Notes: a model not told the origin generated them from the letters alone. A DNA stretch of 54,764 nt from Cryomorphaceae bacterium (GCA_007695365.1 REDV01000056.1:1-54764), one strand, 5' to 3'. Counted from the stretch's first letter, positions 43,449 through 53,018 are shown. Made by a program: numbers and translations.

Positions 43449-45251
43449 TCAGTTGTTCAGGAGGTTGGCATCCAGCATTCGCTGTTCAATATGAGGCCTT
43501 GAGATGCTGTCGGTGAGGTACTTTTCTATCATCAGGCTGGTAATAGGGGCCGCCCAGGTGCTCCCAAATCCAACGTTTTCAACGTATACCGCCATGGCAA
43601 TCTGCGGATTGTCTTTCGGGGCAAAGGCAATGAAAATGGAGTGGTCCTTACCGTGCGGGTTCTGGGCGGTTCCAGTTTTTCCGCACATCTCAATATCCCC
43701 AAATTTGGCTCCGCGTCCTGTTCCCCGCTCAATTACCTGATGCATCCCCTGTATGGTCTCTTCAAACCATTTGGGGTCAATGCCAGTGTGGTTTTTCACA
43801 GTGTAGGTGGAGTCAGTGATGGGCTCGCCGTCAATGGCTCTAATCACGTGGGGGGCATAGTACCAGCCTCGGTTGGCAATTACCGCGCACATATTGGCCA
43901 TTTGCAACGGAGTCACACCCAATTCGCCCTGCCCAATAGCCAGCGAGATGATGGTGTGAGGCTTCCAGCGGTGCTGCCCGTAGTAGCGGTCGTAATAGGT
44001 AGAAGGCGGCACAAATCCACTCACTTCACTCGTGATGTCCACCCCAAGTTTTTGCCCCAAACCGAAGTTCAGCACATAGTCCCGCCAATGGTTGTATCCC
44101 GTTTCGGCGTTGGGATATTTGTCAATGATGCCCTTAAAAACGTGGCAGTAGTATGCATTGCAGGATGTTTCAATGCTGTAGTGAAAACCGGTGTGCGAAT
44201 TGTGCGCATGACAGCCCAACCTGCGACTTCCATAATAGTAGCCCATATTGCAGGTGTAGTAGCTTCGCGTGGTAATGGTCTCCTCCTCCAGCCCAATCAA
44301 GGCATTGACGAGCTTAAAAGTAGAACCCGGGGGATACTGCGCCATCACGGCCCTGTTAAACAAGGGGTTGAGGGTGTCCTTGGCAAGTTTCTGGTAGTTT
44401 GCGCTTCGCACCCGCCCAACCAGCAGATTGGGGTTGTAAGACGGATTGGTAACCATGGCGAGTATTTCACCGGTGGCCGGTTCGATGGCCACAATACTTC
44501 CGCGCTTGTTTTTGAGAAGTGCCTCACCGTATTTCTGCAGCTCCAGATCAATGGAGGCGGTAAGATCTTTACCCGCGTAGGCCATGGTATCATAGCGGCC
44601 CTCCTTGTAACTGCCCTGTACACGATTGTGTACATCCACCACCACGAGTTTGGACCCACGTTTACCGCGCAGCGCTTTTTCATAGATGTTTTCCACTCCG
44701 TTGGCTCCGATGTAATCGCCCGGACGGTAGTAGGGGTCTTTTTCAATGTTCGCCCTGCTGGCTTCGCTTACATATCCCAGGAGGTGTGCGGCAATGCTGT
44801 CGGGGTAGCTGCGCAGGGTTCGCGACTGACTGTAAAACCCATTGAAATGATGCATCTGCTCCGCAATTCGGGCGTACTGGTCGGCGGGGATTTGCTTCTC
44901 AAAAATGGATGGCTTGTACAACGAGTATTTACGCGCCGTAGTCATTTTCTCTCTGAATTGCTGGCGCGTTACATCCACCACTTTGCAAAACAGGGCAGTA
45001 TCCAGATTGCCCACATCCTTGGGTATCACCATTAAATCGTACACTGCGGTGTTGCCTACCATCAACTTTCCGAAGCGGTCGTATATAAGACCGCGCGCCG
45101 GATAGATGGTGATTTTGCGCTCGGAGATGTTGGCTGCCTTCGCCTTCCACTGCTCATCAACTACCTGAATAAAAAACAAGCGCACTATGAATACCAGCGC
45201 CACCACCACAATCATGGTTCCGATCACGTATTTGCGGTCGCTGTAGTCCAT
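43449..45251 (-). CDS. mrdA: penicillin-binding protein 2 (class B transpeptidase)
   Basis: A 600-residue bitopic enzyme that crosslinks peptidoglycan in the elongasome. The N-terminal anchor is VIGTMIVVVALVFIVRLFFI. The dimerisation/pedestal region follows (YPARGLIYDRFGKLMVGNTA). The transpeptidase motifs are intact: Ser310-x-x-Lys313 in PPGSTFKL, Ser363-Cys-Asn365, and the KTGT beginning at Lys525 in CGKTGTAQNPHG. It lies between mreD and rodA with four and one intervening bases. All catalytic residues are present. Confidence 0.95.
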   Translation of the reverse strand: MDYSDRKYVIGTMIVVVALVFIVRLFFIQVVDEQWKAKAANISERKITIYPARGLIYDRFGKLMVGNTAVYDLMVIPKDVGNLDTALFCKVVDVTRQQFREKMTTARKYSLYKPSIFEKQIPADQYARIAEQMHHFNGFYSQSRTLRSYPDSIAAHLLGYVSEASRANIEKDPYYRPGDYIGANGVENIYEKALRGKRGSKLVVVDVHNRVQGSYKEGRYDTMAYAGKDLTASIDLELQKYGEALLKNKRGSIVAIEPATGEILAMVTNPSYNPNLLVGRVRSANYQKLAKDTLNPLFNRAVMAQYPPGSTFKLVNALIGLEEETITTRSYYTCNMGYYYGSRRLGCHAHNSHTGFHYSIETSCNAYYCHVFKGIIDKYPNAETGYNHWRDYVLNFGLGQKLGVDITSEVSGFVPPSTYYDRYYGQHRWKPHTIISLAIGQGELGVTPLQMANMCAVIANRGWYYAPHVIRAIDGEPITDSTYTVKNHTGIDPKWFEETIQGMHQVIERGTGRGAKFGDIEMCGKTGTAQNPHGKDHSIFIAFAPKDNPQIAMAVYVENVGFGSTWAAPITSLMIEKYLTDSISRPHIEQRMLDANLLNN

Positions 45252-45254
45252 CCT

Positions 45255-45773
45255 TTACAAACGCCTTTTAAAGAAGAAAAGGTATTGCACCAGAATACAA
45301 AGCAACAGGGTAAAGAGTGCGCTACCCAGGGCGCGGGCAAACGTGTGAAAAAAGGAGCTGAACCTGAATACCTCGAGGAAGAACAACCAAAGGTGGTGCG
45401 CCAGTATGAGAATTCCCGCGTACGACACAAACCACTGCAAGCCGAGGTTGTCAATGCGTGGCTTGATGCCTATCTCGTAGCCATCACGCGGAGCAAAAAG
45501 AGCAAGAATACGGGCCCGCAAAATGCCCATTACCAAACAGGCTGAAATGTGCATGCCAAGGGTGTCCAGGAAAAGGTCAATTGAAGCACCGGTAAAAAAG
45601 CAGGCAACAAGCACCAGCCACACAGGAGCCTCAATAGGAAGCATCAAAATGCCTAGTACGTACAACATAGGTTGCACCTGACCGTTCCAGAGCCCAATAG
45701 AATTGAGAATCAACCCCTGAAAGAGAATCAGCGCCAGCAATCGTACTATGTTTTGCACTATCAGAGCCATCAC
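45255..45773 (-). CDS. mreD: rod shape-determining protein MreD
   Basis: The product is 172 residues of mostly membrane helices (IVRLLALILFQGLILNSIGL, PVWLVLVACFFTGASIDLFL, ISACLVMGILRARILALFAP, LFTLLLCILVQYLFFFKR). MreD anchors the MreC/MreB assembly in the inner membrane. The start is GTG directly after the mreC stop, or the ATG three bases further on; both fit. Sequence alone is weak for this family, but the gene order mreB-mreC-mreD-mrdA-rodA settles the identity. Confidence 0.9.
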   Translation of the reverse strand: MMALIVQNIVRLLALILFQGLILNSIGLWNGQVQPMLYVLGILMLPIEAPVWLVLVACFFTGASIDLFLDTLGMHISACLVMGILRARILALFAPRDGYEIGIKPRIDNLGLQWFVSYAGILILAHHLWLFFLEVFRFSSFFHTFARALGSALFTLLLCILVQYLFFFKRRL

Positions 45774-46595
45774 CTAAGGGGTTTGTTCCAGTTCCAATTG
45801 TTCCTGTCTTAATGCGTTTTGAATCACATATACATGGCTCATATTTCGGTAGGGCTGGGCCAGTTTCATGCGTATTTGATGAAAGTTACTCCCCGGAATG
45901 TCTTCCACCTCGTCAATGGTTCCAACCAGAAGCCCCGGAGGGAAAATAGCCGATGCACCGCGGGTTACGATACTATCGCCAACGCTCACATCGGCGTGCT
46001 TGGCCATGTCTTCCACAAAAGCGTATCCGGGATCCTTGCCGTCCCAGCGCACAAGTCCAAAATGATTGCCACGGCTGGTTTGCACGCTCAGCTCAAACGA
46101 AACGTTTATAATAGGAATCACTGTAGAGTAATGCCGCGACGCATTCCGAACGATACCCACCACGCCTTGCTCGGTAACAACGCCCATATTAGGACTGATC
46201 CCGTCGAGTTTGCCTCGATTCAGGGTGAGGAAGTTCTTTTGCTTGGTGATACTTGAGTTAATGACCTGCGCCGGTACGTAGCGGTATTGAATAAGCATGA
46301 GGGTGTCGTCAACAATCATGTATTCGTTGTCCACGCGGCGGTAAGAGCTTCGTTGGCGGTTCAGTAGAATCTGGTTTTGCCGTGCGAGCTCCTGATTGTC
46401 CTGTTTAAGCTGAAAATACTGGCGCATACCGCTGCGCATTTGTTGCATCCCTGCCACATAATCGCGGGCTACCGTGTGCGCAACTGTACCGTGGTACACA
46501 TTGGCCGAAAAAAGCAAGTAAAGTGCGAAAACCTGAAGCGTTAAAAACAGGAAGAAATCTTTGTAACGCAGGATGAACTGTATCAGGTTGCGCAT
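45774..46595 (-). CDS. mreC: rod shape-determining protein MreC
   Basis: A 273-residue periplasmic scaffold that links MreB filaments to the synthetic enzymes. A short cytoplasmic start and one membrane helix (FFLFLTLQVFALYLLFSANV) precede a coiled-coil (QYFQLKQDNQELARQNQILL, 60-80). The beta-barrel domains follow (AQVINSSITKQKNFLTLNRG, GISPNMGVVTEQGVVGIVRN, IVTRGASAIFPPGLLVGTID), with the GVVTEQGVVGIV pair of glycine-rich strands typical of MreC. Its stop directly abuts the GTG of mreD. Confidence 0.93.
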   Translation of the reverse strand: MRNLIQFILRYKDFFLFLTLQVFALYLLFSANVYHGTVAHTVARDYVAGMQQMRSGMRQYFQLKQDNQELARQNQILLNRQRSSYRRVDNEYMIVDDTLMLIQYRYVPAQVINSSITKQKNFLTLNRGKLDGISPNMGVVTEQGVVGIVRNASRHYSTVIPIINVSFELSVQTSRGNHFGLVRWDGKDPGYAFVEDMAKHADVSVGDSIVTRGASAIFPPGLLVGTIDEVEDIPGSNFHQIRMKLAQPYRNMSHVYVIQNALRQEQLELEQTP

Positions 46596-46624
46596 CGAGT
46601 CACGGCCTTGCTTTCAGGGTTGTT

Positions 46625-47650
46625 TTAATCACGTATAAGAAACTGGAAACGGTCAATGTTTTTGAGCGCAATACCTGTACCGCGCGCTACCGCTCTGAGC
46701 GGGTCTTCGGCAATGTGCACTGGCAATTTTGTTTTGAGCGAAATACGCTTGTCCAATCCGCGAAGCAAAGAACCGCCTCCCGCGAGGTAAATCCCCGTGC
46801 GGTAAATATCGGCCGATAGCTCCGGTGGCGTCATTTCGAGCGCGCTGTGGATGGCCTCCTCAATTTTTGAGATGCTCTTGTCTAACGCATGTGCAACTTC
46901 CGAATACGAAACGTGAATTTCCTTGGGGATTCCGGTCATCAGGTCTCGGCCCCTTACGGCAAAGTCCTCCGGCGGATCATCAAGCTCGGTAAGAGCGGAG
47001 CCTACTTCAATCTTAATCTGCTCTGCGGTGCGCTCACCAATCAGAATGTTGTGCTGGCGCCGCATATACTCTTCAATGTCCTGGGTAAACTCGTCGCCCG
47101 CCACACGAATGTTTTTGTCGCACACAATTCCGCCAAGGGCAATAACAGCAATTTCGGAGGTTCCTCCGCCGATATCAATAATCATATTGCCCACGGGCTC
47201 TTCCACGTCAATGCCGATACCGATAGCAGCAGCCATGGGCTCGTGGATGAGGTACACTTCTTTGGCTCCGGCGTGTTCAGCAGAGTCGCGTACGGCGCGT
47301 TTCTCAACCTCGGTGATGCCCGAAGGGATACAAATCACCATTCGCAAAGACGGTGTAAAGAGCTGCCTACCCGGTTTAATCATCTTGATCATTCCGCGAA
47401 TCATGGCTTCTGCTGCCTGAAAGTCAGCAATTACGCCGTCCTTTAACGGGCGGATCGTCTTGATGTTCTCGTGGGTTTTACCGTGCATTTGCTGCGCTTG
47501 CCGCCCGATTGCAATTATCTTGTCGGTGGCTCGGTCTTTTGCCACGATAGAAGGCTCATCTACTACAACTTTGTCGTTGTAGATGATGAGCGTGTTGGCG
47601 GTTCCGAGGTCGATGGCGATTTCCTGGGTAAAGAAATTGAATAGGCCCAT
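46625..47650 (-). CDS. mreB: rod shape-determining actin homologue MreB
   Basis: The product is 341 residues, the usual length for this cytoskeletal ATPase that orients sidewall synthesis. Phosphate 1 loop IDLGTANTLIIYN is at about residues 14-26, phosphate 2 loop IDIGGGTSEIAVIALGGIV at about 159-177, and the adenosine motif AGGGSLLRGLDKR near 290. An amphipathic membrane-binding N-terminus (MGLFNFFTQEI) precedes the first loop. It is the first gene of the rod-shape operon; 85 bases separate it from purH. Possible -7 box TACCTTAG at 47680-47673 (weak). Confidence 0.96.
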   Translation of the reverse strand: MGLFNFFTQEIAIDLGTANTLIIYNDKVVVDEPSIVAKDRATDKIIAIGRQAQQMHGKTHENIKTIRPLKDGVIADFQAAEAMIRGMIKMIKPGRQLFTPSLRMVICIPSGITEVEKRAVRDSAEHAGAKEVYLIHEPMAAAIGIGIDVEEPVGNMIIDIGGGTSEIAVIALGGIVCDKNIRVAGDEFTQDIEEYMRRQHNILIGERTAEQIKIEVGSALTELDDPPEDFAVRGRDLMTGIPKEIHVSYSEVAHALDKSISKIEEAIHSALEMTPPELSADIYRTGIYLAGGGSLLRGLDKRISLKTKLPVHIAEDPLRAVARGTGIALKNIDRFQFLIRD

Positions 47651-47735
47651 GTGTTGCTGGATTGTGAAGTTCCTAAGGTAGGGTTTTAATACGTTGGAAT
47701 GGACTTGGGGTTCGCGCTTTTTTCACCGTGCACTG

Positions 47736-49256
47736 TCAGTGTTTGAAATGACGTACCCCGGTCATGACCATGGCCATGTTGTGCGTGTCGCAGAAGGCCA
47801 CCGAAAGTTCGTCTTTGATGCTTCCTCCTGGCTGAACCACAGCGCTTATACCTACGTCGTGGGCAATTTCCACACAGTCGGGAAAGGGGAAGAATGCATC
47901 TGAAGCCATCACTGCGCCTTGCAGGTCAAAACCGAAACTTTTTGCCTTGTGAATGGCCTGCCTGAGTGCATCCACGCGCGAAGTTTGCCCGGTTCCGCTG
48001 GCCAGTAACTGCCCGTTTTTGGCCAGTACGATGGTGTTGCTCTTGGTGTGCTTGGCAATTTTGTTGGCAAAGGCCAGGTCCTGCTGCTCGCGGCTGTCGG
48101 ATGCTTTTTTCGTCTTGAGCTGAAAAGCGTCTGCCCCTTCCATCGAAGCGTCGCGGTCCTGCACCAACACCCCGTTGAGGGCAGATCGAAACTGTTTTAC
48201 AGGCAGATCAAAGAGCTTTTGGCGGAGCAGGATGCGGTTCTTTTTACTTTGCAGTAGCTCCTGCGCCCCGGCTTCGAATGCGGGGGCAATCACCACCTCG
48301 CAAAACAATTCGTTTACAAGTTCAGCGGTAGCTATATCCATGGGCCGGTTGGCAATGAGAATACCTCCAAAGGCCGAAACAGGGTCGGCAGCGAGGGCAG
48401 CCGAATAGGCATCGCTCAAGGTGCTGCGCGTAGCCAAACCACAGGCGTTGTTGTGCTTGAGGATGGCAAAGGTGGGCTCACTGTCCGTAAACTCCAGCAT
48501 CAGCGACACAGCCGCATCCACATCCAGCAGGTTGTTGTAGCTCAGTTGTTTTCCGTGAAGCTGGTCAAACATCGCGTTGAGGTCGCCAAAAAAGGCACCC
48601 TGCTGGTGGGGGTTCTCACCGTAGCGCAGAATGTGGCCATCGGCGCTTTGGTAGCTGAAACTCTCCCGGGAATCCTTGCCCAAATAAGAAGCGATGGCCG
48701 TATCATATCCCGAAGAAACCCGAAATGCGTGCGTGGCAAACTCAGCGCGGGTGGCATCGGGCACTGAGCCATTGTTTGCCTCGAGGCAATCCACAAGGGG
48801 TTGGTACTTTTCTTTAGAAGCCACAATCGTGGTATCTGCGTAGTTTTTGGCCGTAGCGCGAATCAGTGCTATTCCGCCAATATCAATTTTCTCAATAATA
48901 TCCTCGTGCGATTTCCCCGCGGCTACGGTGTCTTCAAAAGGATAGAGATCCACCACAACCAGGTCAATGCTCTGCAGGTCGTATTGTTTCATCTGCTCCT
49001 GATCGCCCATATCATTTCTGCGGTTCAAAATCCCACCGAAAACTTTGGGATGCAGTGTTTTTACCCTCCCCCCCAAAATAGACGGGTAGCCGGTTAGCTT
49101 CTCCACAGGTGTTACCGGAACACCCAGATTTTCGATATAGGTTTGGGTGCCGCCCGTGCTGATAATTTCTACCTTCATCTGATGAAGGGTTTGCACAAGG
49201 GGTTCGAGGCCGGTTTTGTCAAATACGGAAATGAGGGCAGTGCTTATCTTTTTCAA
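47736..49256 (-). CDS. purH: bifunctional AICAR formyltransferase / IMP cyclohydrolase
   Basis: A 506-residue enzyme for the last two steps of purine synthesis: AICAR to FAICAR with 10-formyl-THF, then ring closure to IMP. The N-terminal MGS-like cyclohydrolase domain has ISTGGTQTYIENLG and GGRVKTLHPKVFGGILNRR. The C-terminal formyltransferase has RYGENPHQQGAFFG, LSYNNLLDVDAAVSLMLEF and ILKHNNACGLATRS with the catalytic Lys-His. The start codon is TTG (KKISTALISVFDKTGLE follows), which matches the family N-terminus. It shares the strand with mreB but is probably separate. Confidence 0.95.
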   Translation of the reverse strand: MKKISTALISVFDKTGLEPLVQTLHQMKVEIISTGGTQTYIENLGVPVTPVEKLTGYPSILGGRVKTLHPKVFGGILNRRNDMGDQEQMKQYDLQSIDLVVVDLYPFEDTVAAGKSHEDIIEKIDIGGIALIRATAKNYADTTIVASKEKYQPLVDCLEANNGSVPDATRAEFATHAFRVSSGYDTAIASYLGKDSRESFSYQSADGHILRYGENPHQQGAFFGDLNAMFDQLHGKQLSYNNLLDVDAAVSLMLEFTDSEPTFAILKHNNACGLATRSTLSDAYSAALAADPVSAFGGILIANRPMDIATAELVNELFCEVVIAPAFEAGAQELLQSKKNRILLRQKLFDLPVKQFRSALNGVLVQDRDASMEGADAFQLKTKKASDSREQQDLAFANKIAKHTKSNTIVLAKNGQLLASGTGQTSRVDALRQAIHKAKSFGFDLQGAVMASDAFFPFPDCVEIAHDVGISAVVQPGGSIKDELSVAFCDTHNMAMVMTGVRHFKH

Positions 49257-49428
49257 GGAAATACGGGGTTTTGGAGGGCATGAAACAAAGGATGCAATTT
49301 TACGAAGATTAAGGCTAGATTACGGCCTTATTTGGCTCCTGTTGAAAAGTAACGGAAAATGTTCAAATCCACACATAAGCACCGAATGCCACTCGTACTT
49401 TTTGATCTGTCGGCGGACAAATGCCTCT

Positions 49429-49436
49429 TACCTTTG
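49429..49436 (+). promoter_or_regulatory. predicted -7 box for the MacB-type permease gene
   Basis: TACCTTTG matches TAnnTTTG. A TTTG at 49401-49404 may act as the -33 element with a 24-base spacer. The predicted start point near 49441 is downstream of the ATG at 49421 and upstream of the GTG at 49454, which favours the GTG as the true start. Confidence 0.45.
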
Positions 49437-49453
49437 TTTTGCTCATTCTCCGC

Positions 49454-50716
49454 GTGAAGTACATCGCTATTTATATCAGGCTTTTTGCTGAAAGCGTGCA
49501 ATTTGCACTCAGCGCTCTCGTGGTAAACAGGTTGCGAACCGTGTTGTCGCTTCTTGGAATCACCATCGGCATTTTTGCCATTATCTCGGTGTTTACGCTG
49601 GTTGATACCCTCGAAAATGACATTCGGGCGAGTATTGAAGACCTTGGCGATAACGTAGTGATGGTGCAAAAATGGCCCTTTGCCCCGGAGGAAGGTGATG
49701 AAGAATACGCCTGGTGGAAGTACTGGCGCCGCCCTGAGCCTAAAATGTCGGAAGCAGCCATGCTCGCAGACCGCATGGTACTGGCCAGCAACGTTGCATG
49801 GCAGTCCAAAATCAATCGCACCTTTGAGCGGGGCAGCAGTTTCGTGGAGAACGTGGAGGTGGCCATGGTTACCCATCCTTATGAGCAGGTTATCAATCTG
49901 AAAATTGAGCAGGGACGTTACTTCACGGAAATGGAATCGGCTTCCGGAAGAAACATCGTAATTCTCGGTGCCGAAGTAGCCGACAAGCTTTTTCCGGATG
50001 GGAATGCAATGGATCGCGACGTGAAAATTGGTGGTGCCAAGGCGCGGGTAATCGGTGTGTTTGAGCGCGAAGGGGAGAATATTCTGGGCTCGGGCTTTGA
50101 CAATTCGGCATTGATACCGGCGCGATTCGGCAAAACCATGGTGGATAGCGATGCTCTCAGCGGTTCGCAATTGCTGGTAAAAGCCCGCGAAGGTGTAAGT
50201 AATACCCAATTGCGCGACGAGCTCACGGGGGTACTCAGGAGTATCCGACGTCAGCGCCCCACCGAAGAAAAGAGCTTTGCTGTGATTGAGCCTGATTTGC
50301 TCAGCGGATTGATTGATGATTTGATCGGGTTTATCAATGGCATCGGTTGGGTAATCGGTGGCTTCTCCATCCTGGTGGGCGGATTCAGTATCGCCAATAT
50401 TATGTTCGTTTCGGTAAAAGAGCGCACCGGGCAAATTGGCATTCAAAAATCGCTGGGCGCGAAGAACAATTTTATCCTTACGCAGTTTTTGTCGGAATCG
50501 ATTATTCTGAGCCTGATCGGCGGCGGGGTGGGCCTATTGGTGATCTACGCGGGTACCATCGTAGTGGGAGCCATACTCGACATGGACATAATTTTAAGCC
50601 TCAGCAATGTGATGATAGGCTTGGGGCTTTCTGTGGTGGTGGGATTGATTTCAGGATTGATTCCCGCCTGGATGGCAAGTCGCCTTGACCCCGTAGAGGC
50701 CATGCGCTCCAAGTAA
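49454..50716 (+). CDS. MacB/FtsX-type ABC transporter permease
   Basis: From the GTG at 49454 the protein has 420 residues; an ATG at 49421 is an alternative but lies upstream of the predicted transcript start. The layout is that of MacB-type permeases: a first helix (LRTVLSLLGITIGIFAIISV), a large periplasmic domain (residues about 50-260 with GRYFTEMESASGRNIVILGA), and three C-terminal helices. The C-terminal FtsX domain contains NIMFVSVKERTGQIGIQKS and LGAKNNFILTQFLSESIILS, followed by PVEAMRSK. No ATPase gene is adjacent, so its partner is elsewhere. Likely role: lipoprotein, peptide or antibiotic export. Confidence 0.88.
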   Translation: MKYIAIYIRLFAESVQFALSALVVNRLRTVLSLLGITIGIFAIISVFTLVDTLENDIRASIEDLGDNVVMVQKWPFAPEEGDEEYAWWKYWRRPEPKMSEAAMLADRMVLASNVAWQSKINRTFERGSSFVENVEVAMVTHPYEQVINLKIEQGRYFTEMESASGRNIVILGAEVADKLFPDGNAMDRDVKIGGAKARVIGVFEREGENILGSGFDNSALIPARFGKTMVDSDALSGSQLLVKAREGVSNTQLRDELTGVLRSIRRQRPTEEKSFAVIEPDLLSGLIDDLIGFINGIGWVIGGFSILVGGFSIANIMFVSVKERTGQIGIQKSLGAKNNFILTQFLSESIILSLIGGGVGLLVIYAGTIVVGAILDMDIILSLSNVMIGLGLSVVVGLISGLIPAWMASRLDPVEAMRSK

Positions 50717-50729
50717 AAAAGTTTGGCCT

Positions 50730-51254
50730 TTAAATTCCCGGAACTTCGAGGGGTTTGCGAACCGGCGCTGTGGGTGCAACTTCGTCGTAACCCATCTCCA
50801 CCAGAAAGTTTTCCCAGTCATCCCATTGGCCCCGAATACGCTCCAATTCCACCCGATACACAGGAACATCGCCGCCAAGAGCTTTCAGACGCAATGCTTC
50901 AATGGAAAATGACGGAGTGTGGTAGCGCCATTTATACAAGTCGTTCTTCTCACAAAACATCGCTGCCGGAAGAGTGGGCCGCTCGATGGTGATACGCACT
51001 CTGTTCACCCATTCACCCTCTTCTCTATTTACTGGAAGGTCCACAACTTTTTGCAAAGCAACCATGCTGCCAGACATGTCTTCCTGTAAGGCCGCAGGAT
51101 GAATATGAGCATCGCGACACGAATCCACGAGTATCTGATCCAGAGGGGAGTATGCAAAATGGCCGTCGGGTGAGGATTGATTCAGCAGCGCAAACATCCA
51201 CAGCAAACTGGCAGAAGCGAACACTAAAAGCAAGGCAATTACTTTCCTGTGCAT
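50730..51254 (-). CDS. exported or membrane-anchored protein of unknown function
   Basis: The product is 174 residues with an N-terminal hydrophobic segment (VIALLLVFASASLLWMFALL) that could be a signal anchor. The rest is a mixed alpha/beta domain with HFAYSPLDQILVDSCRDAHI, VALQKVVDLPVNREEGEWVN and RGQWDDWENFLVEMGYDEVA. I do not recognise a family. It is convergent with the permease gene, with 13 bases between the stops, and is followed upstream by 177 bases without genes. Confidence 0.6.
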   Translation of the reverse strand: MHRKVIALLLVFASASLLWMFALLNQSSPDGHFAYSPLDQILVDSCRDAHIHPAALQEDMSGSMVALQKVVDLPVNREEGEWVNRVRITIERPTLPAAMFCEKNDLYKWRYHTPSFSIEALRLKALGGDVPVYRVELERIRGQWDDWENFLVEMGYDEVAPTAPVRKPLEVPGI

Positions 51255-51431
51255 GGTTGTGAGGTTGGAGGTTTGTGAAATTGTTTAGTCATTGGCACAC
51301 AACTGCTAAACCGACGCAGAGCACATTTGTTTAACATCTCAATTTGAGTGTTTCAAAGATAAAAAAATCCGGTTGGTTAAACAATGTGAAAACAGCCATT
51401 CGACCAACCGCGATTTAAAACGCATCAACCA

Positions 51432-52262
51432 TCAATTCAGTGTGATGTTATAGTCAATACCGTTGTATGTTACCACTGCATTGTTGTTGCAGTTGCCGTT
51501 ACCGTAGTCCAGATACATTGCCGCAGCACCTTCGGGAACGAGCTCCAGCGTACCTGCGGTTACCCACGGACAAACAATTTTCACTTCCAACGCCTGGGTA
51601 ATGTTAATGGTGTACGGAATACCGTGTCGGGATACGCCCGCCCCGCTCCCGGTAATGTCATACACATCGTCAAAGGGGTTCCACCATGTATTGGCACCGG
51701 CCACCCACTCGCGATTGCGGATGCTCTGCCATGTGGAGGTCCAGTTGCCATTCGGGTGGGTGAGTGTAACACCGCTTTCAACAACCGAGTAATGCAGATT
51801 TCCGGCGCTGTTGTTTCCGAGGTTGGTCACCACGCGCGTACCTTCCAGTTGGTGGTCCATTACAAAGTAGTTTTCGAGGGTGCTTGTAATCGTGGTTCCT
51901 TCATTTTGATAAGGGCCTGAGATGGTGACGTGAATTTTACCCCGACGGGCTACGCCTGCGTCCGAAACACAATTGCTTTCGCCAAAATCAATAGTCACCG
52001 TAAAGGGCAAGGCGAGGGTATCAATGCTCACGGTGGCACATTCAGGCAGACCGTAATTGTTGCGCAAACCGGGCTCAGATTTTCCTACGCGGTCAACCAC
52101 TGAGAAGGCATCTTCATAAAAAGCAAGGGTCATTGCCATATCGCGAACCGCCGAGAAGTCGGGTTCATCATCTTCATCCTTCTGACAGGATACAAGGCCG
52201 ATAGCAAACAGTGCAAGCATGCCTAAAATCATACAATGACTGGGCAGAAATGGATTTTTCAT
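51432..52262 (-). CDS. secreted lipoprotein of unknown function
   Basis: The product is 276 residues. The lipobox LVSC lies in MLALFAIGLVSCQKDEDDEP, followed by an acidic linker typical of surface-exported lipoproteins in this phylum. The mature domain is beta-rich with strands such as LPFTVTIDFGESNCVSDAG, RRGKIHVTISGPY, TSTLENYFVMDHQLEGTRVV and IPYTINITQALEVKI, and ends TYNGIDYNITLN. No recognised domain. The 170 bases upstream hold no gene and end at the divergent small protein gene at 52433. Confidence 0.75.
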   Translation of the reverse strand: MKNPFLPSHCMILGMLALFAIGLVSCQKDEDDEPDFSAVRDMAMTLAFYEDAFSVVDRVGKSEPGLRNNYGLPECATVSIDTLALPFTVTIDFGESNCVSDAGVARRGKIHVTISGPYQNEGTTITSTLENYFVMDHQLEGTRVVTNLGNNSAGNLHYSVVESGVTLTHPNGNWTSTWQSIRNREWVAGANTWWNPFDDVYDITGSGAGVSRHGIPYTINITQALEVKIVCPWVTAGTLELVPEGAAAMYLDYGNGNCNNNAVVTYNGIDYNITLN

Positions 52263-52432
52263 GATTCACAGGTTCACCCCCGCGCATCAAACATCAAACC
52301 AATTTTAACATGCGTTAACAAGTATAACAAAGATTAACGCCAAAGCGTGAAAAAAAACTAAATTACAGATGTATGTCGATGATAATCAATGTAAATTGCT
52401 TAAAATCGTAGAAACCCCAAAAATTAAATGTT

Positions 52433-52996
52433 ATGCCAATAGAAATCTTATCGAAAGTAGTAAACGGAATCAAAGGGGGTGTAGAAGCAACCCTTAAAGG
52501 AAGTGCCGACGTGGGTAGTTCTGTTGCCAACGCGGTACGCGATGTTACAGTTACCACGCTCAAAGGTGTGGGTGAATTGGCCGTGAAAGGAATTCAGCTT
52601 CCGGCATCTATTGTTGCCGGAGCGATACACGGTGTGGCAGCCATCGGCGCTACGGTAGTTCGCTCCGTTAAAGGTATTGTAGAAGGTACCATTCAGGGAG
52701 CCATGAAAGCCGGAGTTTCGCAGGAAGATGCGGTAAAAGGATCGGTTAAGCAGGCCATCCTGTCAGCCCGCGATCTTGGTGCGGATGTAGGTGGTGTGGC
52801 TGTTGAGGCCGTAAAGGGTGCTGTAAGCGGCGTGAAGCAGGTTGGAGGCGACACTGTCTCGGCTACAGGCCATGCTGTAAGCGCTGCGCTCGATGCCGCC
52901 AAAGAAATTGGTAGCGAAGCGCTCAGCTCGGTGCAGAAAGCACTCGACGAAAGCGTTGAAGGTGCCAAAAGCGTGTTGAAGGAAGTGAAAAGCTAG
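52433..52996 (+). CDS. low-complexity amphipathic-helix protein (phasin/LEA-like)
   Basis: The product is 187 residues built mostly of Ala, Gly, Val, Ser and Lys in loosely repeated helical stretches (VVNGIKGGVEATLKGSADVG, AAIGATVVRSVKGIVEGTI, GVAVEAVKGAVSGVKQVGGD, AAKEIGSEALSSVQKALDES). There are no Cys or Trp, and no signal peptide or long hydrophobic stretch. Such composition is seen in phasins, apolipoprotein-like and LEA-type proteins, but I cannot assign a family, and function is unknown. An intrinsic terminator begins 22 bases after its stop. Confidence 0.65.
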   Translation: MPIEILSKVVNGIKGGVEATLKGSADVGSSVANAVRDVTVTTLKGVGELAVKGIQLPASIVAGAIHGVAAIGATVVRSVKGIVEGTIQGAMKAGVSQEDAVKGSVKQAILSARDLGADVGGVAVEAVKGAVSGVKQVGGDTVSATGHAVSAALDAAKEIGSEALSSVQKALDESVEGAKSVLKEVKS

Positions 52997-53018
52997 GCTT
53001 TTCTCTTTCACGATTTTC

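Noticed and set aside
43641-45035. Open plus-strand frame of 464 codons opposite mrdA
   Set aside because: It is antisense to penicillin-binding protein 2, whose catalytic motifs are complete, and its translation looks like a reading of the complement with no domain content.
49421-49453. ATG at 49421 as the start of the MacB-type permease
   Set aside because: It sits at or before the predicted -7 box (49429-49436), while the GTG at 49454 gives the family-typical N-terminus. The choice remains unproved.
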